Origin: Lepidodermella squamata
Taxonomy: Eukaryota; Gastrotricha
Assembly (NCBI GenBank): GCA_047495785.1
Contig: JBLDXI010000003.1
Coordinates: forward strand, 3,720,001-3,784,000
Direction of reading: 5' to 3'
DNA length: 64,000 nt
The position numbers and the translations under genes were made by a program. The notes under the pieces were generated by a model that was given only the letters and a program-made list of their open reading frames with translations, was not told the origin of the DNA and ran no database searches. Of this stretch, positions 1 through 11,400 are shown one piece after another. Within the stretch, counting starts at the first letter, position 1. Every line of letters begins with the position of its first letter.

Positions 1-377
1 TGTCCATCACAACCAGTTGCATTGTACTTGAAATTATTCCCTCCGACCAACTGATGTTTATTCCGGCAACAAGCAGGTGATGACATGAAGAGTTTGCTAT
101 TGTTATCATCAGCGCTGTTAATTCCGCTGGTCGTTGCTTCTGAGGACGACGAAAGCGACGGGCTGTTGTCATCAACGCTGGGTTTAATCATTGATGGCAG
201 ATAAATTGTCGTCATTGATAGCAGCCTCGATGATTTCATTGTTCCATGATGAGCTCCTCGTAATTGGCAGCAATTATCAGACAGATTATCTTCGGAACTT
301 GTTATTAGAACGTCTCGCTTGATTCCACTTGAAGTGCTCGCGCCTTCATCGGCCTCCATAATAATTTGCTGAGACAT
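1..377 (-). CDS. 5' part of an unknown Ser-rich protein (runs off left edge)
   Basis: Reading leftward from the ATG at 377, one frame stays open to the window edge for 125 codons. The predicted protein starts MSQQIIMEADEGASTSSG and is rich in Ser, Asn and Asp, with runs such as SPSLSSSSEATTSG. No domain, signal peptide or membrane segment is visible, so it looks like a disordered N-terminus. A strong acceptor-like tract (TTTATTTAAATCTAG on the minus strand, about 13 bases before the ATG) suggests that a 5'UTR or upstream exon is spliced to this one. Function unknown. Confidence 0.5.
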   Translation of the reverse strand, partial: MSQQIIMEADEGASTSSGIKRDVLITSSEDNLSDNCCQLRGAHHGTMKSSRLLSMTTIYLPSMIKPSVDDNSPSLSSSSEATTSGINSADDNNSKLFMSSPACCRNKHQLVGGNNFKYNATGCDG

Positions 378-1159
378 TTCAAAATTCGCTAGATTTAAAT
401 AAATAAATAATAAATAAATAAAAAATTGATCAATAATTATTAGAATTTTGCAAATTCAACTATTTCACTTAAAACCAGTGCTCCAATAATTGCTTTGCCC
501 TACATTCACGAGCTAAAATAATGAATCAGCCACATCTCGTCCCAACTTGAGGAAAATGAATCGATAAATGGCTAGACCATATGCTGGAGTAGCTTAACCG
601 GGGCTTACCAGTTCCGTCAAGGATTAGGGTGAGATTGTGTAAATAAGGCTGAATTATTGTTTTATTTCGTTTCGGAGGCTGAAGAAAGAAATTGTTTAGT
701 CGTTGGATAAAGGAAAAAAAACCGAAAAATTGAATGATAGCGTACTTTCGATTTCTACAAACTTAAAAAAAATCACTCGAAAACATGGACCACTGACCAA
801 TCGATTCCAAGAAAATGACTGCCCTGAGGCACCAGTACAGCGCGGATGGTTTTAACTGAACTGAAGATAGAAAATTGGAAAATTTCCATATAAACAGTAA
901 TAGCGGCGATCGATTTGAAAATTAGCATTAAATCCCCGCCACTCTTTATCTCACTTTATCCGTCTCATTTATTAGTTTTCAAAAAACAGCAAAATTTAAG
1001 TGAAAATTGCGTGCAGTTGAAACTCCACGCCATTATTGTACAATTTTATTGCGATAAATATTATTTACGGTCAGGTATGAATGCAACTCATTTGATGTTT
1101 TTCCATGAACACAAATAATAGTGTAATAAACAAATTTTAATTGCAATTGAAATTATTTT
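378..1159. other. Intergenic, no gene seen
   Basis: AT-rich spacer between the 3' end of the first kinase gene and the left-edge gene. It contains a short TAAA-type run near 400-422. I see no convincing ORF or repeat here. Confidence 0.6.
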
Positions 1160-1164
1160 TTATT
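1159..1164 (-). terminator. Poly(A) signal AATAAA of kinase gene 1
   Basis: On the minus strand an AATAAA hexamer overlaps the TAA stop codon at 1160-1162, which implies a very short 3'UTR. Confidence 0.5.
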
Positions 1165-3500
1165 GCTTGTATTGACCCTCAGTGGCCTCCTCGAAGCGCT
1201 CGAATATCGCTTTAAGATTAGCGAAATCAGTCCGCTGCTCTGGGTCGCGGTGCCAGCACAGTTTGATGACGTTGTAGAGCGATTCTGGACATAGCGTTTT
1301 ATCCATAGCCTGGCACTCCGCCAGCGACATGACGACGCCGTTCAAAATTGCCCGTTGAGCGTCTGTATTCGATCGAATCGATGGGTAAGGCACGTTGCCG
1401 AGTGACACTACTTCGAAAGCTATGATTCCGAAGGACCATACGTCAGATTTGAGGGAGAATTGCAAACTGGCTAGAGCTTCGGGCGCTGTCCATCGAATGG
1501 GCAGTAGGCGGCTTGTTGACTCATAAATTCCCTCCGGCACGATTCGAGATAAGCCGAAATCAGCAATTTTGACCTCTAAGCTTCCATTACCGACTTCGTG
1601 GACAAGGACATTGTCGGCTCTCTGATTGAAAAAAAAATGAAAAAATCTCTAAAATTAATATAAATCGTACCAAATCTCTATGAATGAAATTTTTCAATTC
1701 GAGATAAGCCATTCCAGATGCTATTTGCCGTAGAATGTAAATGATAGTTTCGAACTCGATTGTCCGCCGTTTTTCCGGCGTTGTGACGTATTTTTTCAAC
1801 GAGCCGCCGTTCATGAATTCGGATACGAGGCAGAACGGCGGTTGATCCACGCAAACGGCAATTAGCTTCACGATATTATCATGGAAAAGCCGGGCCATAA
1901 CCAGGCCTTCGTCCAAAATTTGATCGGGTGATATGGCTTCGTCGTCCGGGTCGCATTCAGGGAAAATTAGCTCCTTAATTGCTACATCGAGATGCTTCAA
2001 CTTCCCTAAAAACGGAGGGATTCAAAAATTTATTGAAAAAATTGAAAATTTAACTCACCTTTATAAACATTTCCGAACTTTCCATTTCCTAATTTATCAA
2101 AATATTCAATGCTTGATTTCGGAATTTTGATGTCTTCAATTGTGAGCGGGTGGGCGGAATCGTCGGGTGGTAAAAATCCGGATGTTAAAATAACATCCCT
2201 TTGAATCGGATTAGCTAATAAAAAGAAATTAAAATTTCAAATTTCAAAAGCAATGAATAAAATACCTCGATAATAATTGACTAAGCTTTGAACATCTTCA
2301 AATGTTTTTGCGGGATATATGAAGCAACCGTAGCCGTCCGTCAAGAAATAAATCTGGCATAAATTTCAAAATTTTGCAAAAGGAAAAATTATGAAAATTT
2401 TACTTTAAATTTGGCAAGAGAAGGCACTCCATTTTCAACGCCGGCTCTGACAGATAAAGCGATACAGTTCTCTGCAGAACTGTCAGCACTAGGCCGCATT
2501 AAAAATACACCGTTCGCGACATTCGGCCGCATCAGCATTATCGATGCTGATCGTTTATCGGCTGTGGCATAAAAATAACTAAAAAATAATTTGATTAATA
2601 AAAACGATTGATTTTTCGATATTTTGTTACCTCTGATGACGTGCGGCTGATGGGCTAGAGTATCGGTCCTCTTCTTCGAGGCAAACTAAGGGAGCTAGAC
2701 CGACTTCACTTGTAGTCTGGTTTCGGACATAAGCGTACTGATCAGGTAGCTCGCCGCCGCTGTAACCAAATTTTTATTCAATTTAATTAAATAAAAAATA
2801 ACTTACTATTCAACTGATTCGAGAATATCTCCGGCACTGAACGATACTTCGTTTGTGATTCGCTTATCAAAATCGCGAACTGCGACGTAGCCCTGCAATA
2901 TTTCCATCTCTGATTGAAAACAGAGATAATAATTATTTTGATTTAATTTTTGGAATAATTACTTCTCCGAGTTTCAGCCGGAGCTGCTGTGGTGATGAAG
3001 GGTGTCGACTGCTGGCCCGGGCGTTGGGTGACTCGAAGTAAACACCGGATTTGGTACTTTGAATTCGGTTCCAGCTCAGCGGTCACCAGCCGGTACTTGG
3101 CCGCACTTTCCTCGTGCGCAACATTTCGCCACGCTGTTGCGCCATTTTGCCGCACTTGAACCGCGGTTATTTCGAACTTGGCCGGCTGCGGGCGGAACTG
3201 CACGTAAATGTCAACCATGTGAAATCGGACGGAAATTTTAAGCGACGCTGTGATTTGCTGTGACAGATTGGGCGAAGAATTCGCGGATGCTGAAGCAGCA
3301 GCCATTGAAACTCTGTTGTGCGAAGCCGCTGATGAACTGTTCGCCTTTAATAACACCCCATGACCAGACACCTCATCGCTGAAAAATGACTCCGATGCCA
3401 TTGAAACAGATGGCTGGGGTTGAACTTTCATTGGACTCGGCATAACATCCACCGGTCGCTTTTTACTCGACCCGCTAAGCTTGCCTATACAGCTTCCCAT
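1160..3500 (-). CDS. FN3-SH3-SH2 Src-like tyrosine kinase 1 (intact)
   Basis: Exons (minus): 3500-2963, 2909-2807, 2759-2631, 2578-2404, 2353-2266, 2214-2059, 2005-1671, 1621-1160; 661 residues, all phases agree. Order of domains: MGSC start (Gly2 for N-myristoylation, Cys4 for palmitoylation by analogy with Src kinases); Ser-rich linker; FN3-like fold at about 85-175; weak SH3 at about 180-240 without the usual Trp pair; SH2 at about 257-345 with FLMR in place of FLVR; kinase from about 375. Kinase motifs are complete: LGNGKFGNV loop, VAIK lysine, HRDLRADN, DFG, an activation-loop Tyr (GIYESTS) and RWTAPE. The tail TEGQYKQ resembles the Src regulatory tail (TEPQYQP). Expected to be a membrane-anchored signalling kinase acting on proteins. 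First of three tandem paralogues. Confidence 0.88.
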
Positions 3501-3921
3501 TCTATTTTGAAAATAATCAGGTCATTTCTATAAAAATGAAAGTAGCCGATCGCTTTATTGCTGGCAATTAAATTTAGATGGACGTATAACAAGTAGCTGG
3601 AGATATCTCTCAAGTCAGTTCTCGATTAGGGACAGCATTGGCTATAACGAAAGGGTGTAACTATAAAAATGTTGTGCTGACGTGAAAATGCGGGCTATCT
3701 GGCATTTTTCGTGAGATAATTGATACGCGAGATAAAGGTGGGCGACCTTGGAGTTACGCCCCCATTTGCGTAGAAATTCTAGTGATAACATAAAAATTAC
3801 AGAAAACTCTGCATTAAAATATGTTATTTTTATTCATTTTTCCCCAATGATGCGAGCAAAGCAGATCAAGTGTAAATAATAACATTTTCATTAAAACATA
3901 ATAACATCAACAGATGAATAC
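3501..3921. other. Intergenic between kinase genes 1 and 2
   Basis: About 420 bp separating two tandem minus-strand genes. It holds the likely 3'UTR of gene 2 and the presumed promoter of gene 1. No ORF seen. Confidence 0.6.
3829..3834 (-). terminator. Poly(A) signal AATAAA of kinase gene 2
   Basis: A minus-strand AATAAA lies about 88 bases after the TGA stop at 3922. Confidence 0.45.
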
Positions 3922-6900
3922 TCAGGTTGTGTAATTTGAAGCTGATTCATAATTATCCAAGAAATCGCTAAGAAATGCAAAAGTCGGACGGTCATCCGGG
4001 TCCTTTATCCAGCATCGCGAAATTTCACGAAATAGAGACTCCGGACATAGGTCCTCAATAGGCCGTTGCCTAGGCAACGAAACAACTCGTCGGTTGTTTC
4101 GACAATCGTCAATTGATATCCGGCCACCCGATTGAATAAACGGAAAAATATCGTCGTTTGCTTTTCCTGAAAAAAAAACAAATTTTAAGATGGTTTTGCA
4201 AATATTTCTCTGCTAAAATTGTGATCTAGTTGCAATTTCAGCATTTTCCTTTCTTGATCAATTTTTCCTTAAAGATGCTCCCTAATCCCAAATATAAGGC
4301 CAATTTTCCTCTTACCTCTTACCCTTGCCCTTTTAAAACTTAATACAGTGCTCCCTCGTTAAAGGCACCCTTGTTATACCGTAGTGTGGGGTTACTTGGC
4401 CGGAAAAGCAGTTTTTGGCGTCTCAAAACGAGCTTTTATCGTAAACCCCCCGCAAATTTAATATCAGCAGATTCCTCGTTTGATGATCTAGCGATAGCCG
4501 CAAACCCCGTCAAACACCGATGCACCTGGTCGGTTTTATCAGGGTTTGAAGCATCGGGTCCAAGTGGGGCAACTTGGCCGGAGCGCGGGATAACTTGGCC
4601 GCATGGCTATTTCACTTGGCGATGAACCATCTGACAGAAACTAGGGCGATGATTCATCACGCCCTCTCGTGTCCAGGCCAAATTTTAGTGCGCATTTCGC
4701 ACGTTAAAAATCGGCCAAGTTACCCCACAAACTTCAAGTGCTCACTGCTCGTGTTTCCGCCAACAGATTTTCAAGTTTGAGGTGTATTTTGAAAGATCTC
4801 AACGAGAGGATTCCGAATCTGAAAACAGCGTCGTCTGAAACTTCCTCAATGGCGAGATTTTCAATGCCAAAGTTTCAAAGATCAAAATCGATCAGTTATT
4901 ATCGATTATCGATTTTGATTCGTCAACAATTTTAAAATTCGAAAAAGTGCTCAATGTAGCCCAAGTGCCACAGATGGACTCAATGGAAAAAAACGCGGAG
5001 AAAAGATTTGATTTAGCTGTGATATCGATGGTGAATCGACTTTTCCGGCCAAATTACCCCCCGGTCAAGATACCCCACACTACGGTAAGACCGTTTCTTT
5101 ATCGAGGGCTGTTTACGATCGGAAGAGGATTAGCGCCCCACATGGTGCCAATTTTTTGCTTTTTCGTAATAAATGTACGGCACCCTTGTTAAAAGCACCC
5201 CTTGTTTAAAGAACGGGTCTGGCTCCCAACCCAGTGCTTTTATCGAGGGAGCACTGTATATCGGGAAAATCACTGATTTGTAAAATCGATATCAGAAATC
5301 GATATCAGCTTTAGACTAACTCGCAAAAACTGACCATTAATACAGAAAAAAAATTCGTGTAATAGTGGGACCTATCAGTTAGTTATCCTAATTAAGAAAC
5401 CTTAATCAGCTAAACCTAAAAATTCATTTTTCAAAAAATTTAGAGCAAGATCTTCAAATTTAGTGCTGGATATCCCCAAAATTAGAGCGCGCACATTTGC
5501 AAATTATTTATTTTATACCTTTATAAGGTAGACCGCCCAAAGTGAAAACCTCATATGCCAGAATGCCGAAAGACCAAACGTCGCTTTTGAAAGAGAAGAT
5601 GCGATGAAAAGCTGCCTCGGGCGCCGTCCATCGAATCGGGACAAGCGTATCCGGACCCGACCTGTGAACCATTTCATTATCCCGCAATTTCGTCGTCAAG
5701 CCGAAATCGGTAATTTTGATCTCGAGTTGGTCATTTTCATCGTGGACTAACACATTCGCTGCTCGTAGATCGCGATGTATGACGCTTTTTTTCTCGAGAT
5801 AGGCCATTCCAGCTGCGACTTGGCTCAGAATGAAAACAGCGTCGAGCATTTGAATTTCGACAACGGCCGCGTCATCTTTCAGCCAACTCTGCAGCGACCC
5901 GCGGTTCATGAGTTCGGAAATCAGGAGGTAAGGTTCAGCGTCCAGGCTGACCCCAATCAATTTGACAAGGTTCTCGTGAAACAACTCCGCCATCCTCCTA
6001 GCTTCATCTAGCAGCTCTTCCCGGTTGCCAAGCACCGACCCAGTTCCACTGGTATCAGTCAGCAGCTTTTTAACAGCGACTTCTAGGTTATTCAATTTCG
6101 CCCTGTATACCTCTCCGAAATTTCCATGGCCTATTTTGTTCAGGAGCGTGATTTGAGACGATGGTATCTTAAGTTCATTAATGTCAAGTGGAGGCTCAGG
6201 TGTACGCGGAAAGGATTTCGTTAGCATAATTTGTCGATTTGCCGAAATATTATTTTCTGTAATTAAATTCAAATGATTAATTATAAGAATTAATTTCAAG
6301 AAATTCGTCAACTTTGAAAATGGTCGATAAGCAGAGTAACATCTTCAAAGATGCGCGTCGGTATGTTCAGGTAACACCCGAATCCATCGGGCATAAGGAA
6401 AATTTTAAAATGTTCCACCAGTGGAACGCCGTTTCGATTCATGCCTAGTCTGACTGTTAGGGCCATGAAATCAGGGCTATGCGATGGCCGGATGAGGAAG
6501 CGGCCCTTTTCAACATTCGGCCGTATCATCCGAACCTCTGCCTTGCGGCGATTCACGTTTTCAAAATAGCAACTGAAAATTAATTATGAAAAATTGGTAT
6601 AAAAAATTGCAAAAAATTACTCTTGATTTGCTATCAAAGCTGGCCGATCTCCCGTTGGATTCCGGGTGCAAGTAACCAAGGGAACGTAGCCAAATAGGCC
6701 AGTTCGAGCATTTTTGGCGTAAATAAAACCGTCGGCAACAGTTTTCGGCTGGACACTGGAAAATTAACAGATAATTACAACTAAATATTTACCTAATTTC
6801 CTACCTTGAATCTTCTAATAAATTATCACCAGTAATTGTTGATAATTCGTGTAAAACTCTTTTAGTGAAATCAATCGTGGCAGTATAGCTTTTTATCGTC

Positions 6901-7428
6901 GACATGGCTGGAAATAAAATTTCAAGATTTATTTTCAAATTAATTTAAAAAGAATTGAAATTCCTAACGTTTTGATGTTGTAATAGATTGCATTGGCGAC
7001 TCGGCGAAAATTGAACCGTCAGCTTCACCGCTTATTCTAGCTAGTACTTGATATTCAGTTCGAGGTTTGAGGTTCTGAATCGTGGTCACTCGGCCAGGGC
7101 ATTCTTTAGCAGCCCGAATTTCCTCACGCGGAATTTGCGTCCACTCGACCTCTTCGCCGCTAGGCATTATTCGATAGAAAATAACGTAGCGGCTTCTCGG
7201 CGGCATTTTTCCGAGATTTCCATTGTCCATCGGCCTCACGTATACGTCGATCATGTCGAATCTGGCGGATAGAAATAGCTCGAGAACGATATTGGTCTTG
7301 CTGGTCGGGGTGCGAGATCGATTGGCAATCGGTGTCGGAATTTCCAAAGGAATTTCATCATTTTTAAGTTTTTGATCCGAATTTTCAACGATCGAGGGCT
7401 GCTTTGGTGAGCTGAAGCAAGAACCCAT
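3922..7428 (-). CDS. FN3-SH3-SH2 Src-like tyrosine kinase 2
   Basis: Exons (minus): 7428-6969, 6907-6805, 6755-6621, 6572-6313, 6256-5519, 4166-3922; 646 residues in phase. The last exon (start GKANDDIFPF, containing DPDDRPTF and ending SNYTT) is cut off by a 1.35 kb intron that holds two nested transposons; without it the kinase would lack its final helices. MGSC start (predicted myristoylation); FN3 at about 45-150; degenerate SH3; SH2 at about 233-319 with GRFLIRPS; kinase with IGHGNFGEV, VAVKK, HRDLRAAN, DFGLTT, RWTAPE and SDVWSFG. All catalytic residues are present. The Src activation-loop Tyr is replaced by Met (DNEMVHRSG), so activation control probably differs from paralogue 1. A tail Tyr remains near the C-terminus. 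Confidence 0.87.
4346..5256. mobile_element. Outer TA-flanked MITE (nonautonomous DNA transposon)
   Basis: Terminal inverted repeats CAGTGCTCCCTCG at the left and CGAGGGAGCACTG at the right, flanked by TA on both sides (4344-4345 and 5257-5258). The subterminal motif GCACCCTTGTTA also recurs near both ends. A TA duplication and a CAGTG end are typical of pogo/Tc1-mariner elements. No transposase ORF is present. It lies in the last intron of kinase gene 2 and is interrupted by a second element. Confidence 0.8.
4379..5085. mobile_element. Inner TA-flanked MITE nested inside the outer one
   Basis: Ends CCGTAGTGTGGGG (left) and CCCCACACTACGG (right) are perfect inverted repeats flanked by TA (4377-4378, 5086-5087). 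The motif ACTTGGCC, also seen as its complement, recurs internally. No transposase frame. Because it splits the outer element, it inserted later. Confidence 0.8.
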
Positions 7429-8419
7429 TTTCCGGCTGAAGTAAATTGCTAGATTTGCATGTATTTACAAACCGGTACCTAATAGTCCAAATAATATGCC
7501 ACCCACTTTTAGAGATAAAACTGCCTAGTCCACCCATTTAATTAAGGTAATTCCTTATCGCAGACTGACTCTTCAGAGATTAGGTATATTAACAATTGTA
7601 CTAAAAGACATAAGTTTTTTTGTTAACTGGGTATGAATCATCCAAGTCGATTATCCGGATAGCCAAAATTGGAGGAGATTCGTCCTAATAACTGAGAATG
7701 ATCGCAGTTATGACGGAAATTGGGCAAAGTTCGCCGTATTAGCATACATCGTGTCCCATAAGCTCCACAACCGTATTTGGAATTTTGGGATTTTTTTCAG
7801 GAATTTAAACTGATTTTTTGAATGTTCACTGCGGGAATCCTCCATTCTTTATGCATGAGTTTACCGAAGAAATTGAAAAGCCATGAAAACCCCGATGGTA
7901 ACTAGTTCGGTAATTTTCGGTATTTACCTGGTTGGATCAAATTTCTTCGGATTTTTTTAATTCCATTCACACTTGATTACTATTCTTCTGGCATTTTAGA
8001 TTTTTCTAAGATTTTTCTTGCCATGAGATATGACTTCCCCTATCATTTAAGATTTTCTGACCCCTTTTCCGTGTATTTCCTTTCTTTGCGTTACTTATGG
8101 GGCACACTGTATTAAATTAGTAAAAGGGATTCCTAATTCCAAGGGATTCCAAACATGCCACCTCTTACCCTAATACCACCCTAAAATTCGTCAGATCAAA
8201 TTTACCTATAAAACGCAAAAATAATGAAAACTTAGTTGAACTATTTTGATTGATCCTAAATCCTAAATAAATACGGCTACTAAAAAACATTCCTTTCGTT
8301 TATATCCTTAAAAAGCCTTCATACCAATTAAAAAATAATATACGAATATTTTCGAGAAAATGGTATTTTATTTTATCCCTCATCATGTTGACGAATCTCT
8401 GCAAGAAATCTTAACAAAA
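7429..8419. other. Intergenic between kinase genes 2 and 3
   Basis: No gene seen. Most of the middle is the dispersed repeat at 7747-8110; the rest is AT-rich spacer. Confidence 0.6.
7747..8110. mobile_element. Dispersed 364-bp MITE family, copy 1
   Basis: The left end (CGTGTCCCATAAG) and right end (CTTATGGGGCACACTG) are imperfect inverted repeats next to TA. The interior matches the repeat at 62932-63295 along most of its length, for example around GGTTCGGTAATTTTCGG-like and CCCCTTTTCCGTGTATTT-like sequence. No coding capacity. Confidence 0.7.
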
Positions 8420-11400
8420 TTAAAAATTCGTTTGATAATCATTTTGGACTTCGAAATTGTCGAAAAACGCAGAAAGTTGGGCGAAAGTCGGCCGAGAATT
8501 CGGATCACGGCTCCAACATGCTGCCATCTTTTCATACAAACCATCAGGGCAGAGTTCTTCGGCCGGCTTGCGGCGTTTTATGGCCTAAAACGCGAATATG
8601 TCGCACCAAACAGCGTTTTGAAAAAGTCATATGATCGGAAAAACCGATATAGATTCTGAAAGCCCTGGTTTCGGGCTACATTAGGAACTTACAATTTTTC
8701 ACTTTCTCAGATGACGTAACACTTATTACGTCATGTCAAAATACTACCTAACAGGCGTGCCAAAAAAGTGTTTAGAGCAAATTTTGCCACTTGATTGCGA
8801 GCAAAGTGTAACAGCTGGGCTTTTATCGTTTTGCAAGTGTGTGAAGGTTATGTCAACAGAGATTTCCTGAAAATTTCGGCGTCTTTTGACAAACAGATGT
8901 TGCGTAATTGTCAAATATCAAAACGCTGTCAAATGCCATCTGTCGGTGACAAAATTGATCTTCGTTGTAGCCAGCTCTTAGAATCCGTGAGTTATAGGCT
9001 CCAAATATGTTTCTGAAATCCCCAGTGACCATATCTATTTAATTTGACACTTAAAAGCTATGTGGGAGTTCTCCGTATACTAGTAATCAGCGTCACCGAG
9101 GGAGAAAGTTTCTGTCGGTGACGCTATTTTTTTCCTGTCACCGACAGATAAATTAACTATTTTTATGCTGTTTAGTCATTATTTCGGCATTTTATTGAAT
9201 ATTGAGTATGCCAGCAAAAAGCGGAGCTGAAAGGACTGCAAAATGGCGTTCTAATCTCAGTCAAAAACAAAAGGCGGACATTCGAGAACATGATCGACTG
9301 TACCACACCGAAACACGGGCAGCAGAATCGTCCGCTGAGACGGAAAAGCGACGCAAGAAGGACAGGGAGAGTAAAAAAGCTACCTATGATATGAAAAAGG
9401 CAGCTAAAACCGAAGTTGTCGATACACCAGTGGTGGAAGAGCCTGATGAAAGCCATGAAGAAAACAACGACTCGGCTTATTCGAGTCGGCAGCGATTAGG
9501 TCGCGATTATGCAAAACTCTGGAGAGCACTGCCGACAGATCCTTCGAAGCAGCAAGTTCTGGCCATGAAGCTAGCTAAGGACCAAGGTCTCGGCAAGCAA
9601 TTACCTAAGAGGCAATACAAGGGGCGACCGATTACCGAGCAATTGAAGGTATTAATTCAGGAAATATATGAAGAACATTCCCGAGTATCGCCAAATCAAC
9701 GTGACGTTCACAAAAATGGTAAATCGAAAATGTTTATGGACATACCAATTAACGAATTATTTGGTATATTCTGCCGCCGCCACGGCGAAAATTTGATTGG
9801 CAAAACGAAGTTTCAAAAGCTCAGGCCGGAACATGTTATCACGGATGACAAAATACCGGCTAACGTCTGCGTTTGCGTCGTTCACGAAAACGTCAGGCTT
9901 GTCCTGGAAGAGCTTCATCGCGTTGAAAAAGAGTTCCCGATTTCAACTCATGATCTAGTTGCCCAGGTAGAAATGCTTTATCATTACCTATTGGATTCGT
10001 AACACTAATAATTATTTCGATTTAGATTACCTGTGGATCCGAACTCGAGGAAAATTGTGCAAATGGGCTTTGTGAGAACTGCGGAATGGGTCGTTTGCTG
10101 GACTTGGAAGCACGGCTCTTTCCGGATATCAACGCGAGAATGGCTACCATTGTAAATTTCAGAGAATGGAAGGCTGGATCGGAAACATACATTGATAAAA
10201 CAGGTAAAATTATCTTTGTAAATCCCGCCTTTTCACATGTCATTTTTACCTAGGATGTGAAAAAGGAACGTCACGCACGAAAAAGACGCCCGGCTCCTAT
10301 TTCGCGAGCTGGTTCAGTGAAAAGACCGGCAACTGCTGCAGCTAAAAGACCGGCAACTGCTGCAGCTAAAAGACCGGCAACTACTGCATCTAAAAAACCA
10401 GCAACTGCTTCAGCGAAAAGATCAGCAACTGCATCGAAAGTCGACGATTCATTCGACGATTCATCATCTGACGAATCTGACCAAGAACCGCTGACCTATC
10501 TGAAAAGTAAATGTGCCAGGTGCGACATAAGCTGGTCGGAATGGAAAAAACAATCGAAGGAAGGTCAGGAATGGGGCCTTTGCAGCTGGTGCTTCGAATG
10601 GTTCTGCTTTATCTGCTCTCGAAAGGCCAACTCAAAGTTCATCTGCTCGGAATGTCAGGACTAACAATTATTTTGCTGTCACTGCTTTTTTCCCCTCCTT
10701 ATACTCCTATGTATTGATTCTCGAGTTGTTATGTGGTCATTACTAGTAAATATGGCGAAAAAAATCAATTTGAAAATGTCTTTTTAAAACCTCTATCGGT
10801 GACATTTTGCCTCCTCCGTCGGTGACGCAGTTTTTGTACCTCCCTGGCCTAATTTGAAATAAACTCGTCACTTTGTTTATGTTTTTTTATTCCTTGAACC
10901 TGTGCGGAAGTTTTAAAATTCATAAATAATCTTTTAAACCCAAATCTGATTAGGAAATTTAGTTGGAAAAAAATGCGAAAAACAGCAAAAACATTTTTTC
11001 TCCGTCGGTGACGGCCCTATTTTCGACCCACCCTGCAATGGCCTTGAACTCGGTTGAGTCGCGGATAGGCTTAAAACATAGCCCTAAGTGGCATACACAC
11101 GTTATTAGAAGCGCTCAAGAAAATACATCGCCGTTGCCTGTGAAAACTGCCTGATGTGTCGAAAAAAAAGTTAATCTTCTCTGTCGGTAACTCGTGTTTT
11201 AGGCCTTATATCAATTTTACGGAGATTTTTTCGACACTCACTAAGTGCGATTACGCCACCATTTGTCACATACTTGACGACTTCGTCATTTTTCATTTCT
11301 GCAAACATATTGGAAATTACTCAAAAACAAAGAAAAATACTAAATTATCAAAATACCTTGGTATGGCATCCCTCCTAATGTTACGATTTCATAGCACAGG

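Larger units (their letters stand above)
8940..11190. repeat. Scattered GTCGGTGAC motifs flanking a transposon-like gene
   Basis: CGGTGAC or its complement occurs at 8940-8950, 9091-9099, 9112-9124, 9135-9147 (as CTGTCACCGACAG), 10795-10803, 10816-10828 and 11002-11014, with a degenerate copy at 11181. All lie outside the gene at 9208-10664 and on both sides of it. This looks like subterminal repeats of a DNA transposon; exact element ends were not found. Confidence 0.5.

Noticed and set aside
9172-9456. 94-codon minus-strand frame opposite the transposon-derived gene
   Set aside because: Cys/Phe-rich shadow of a Lys/Glu-rich coding exon.
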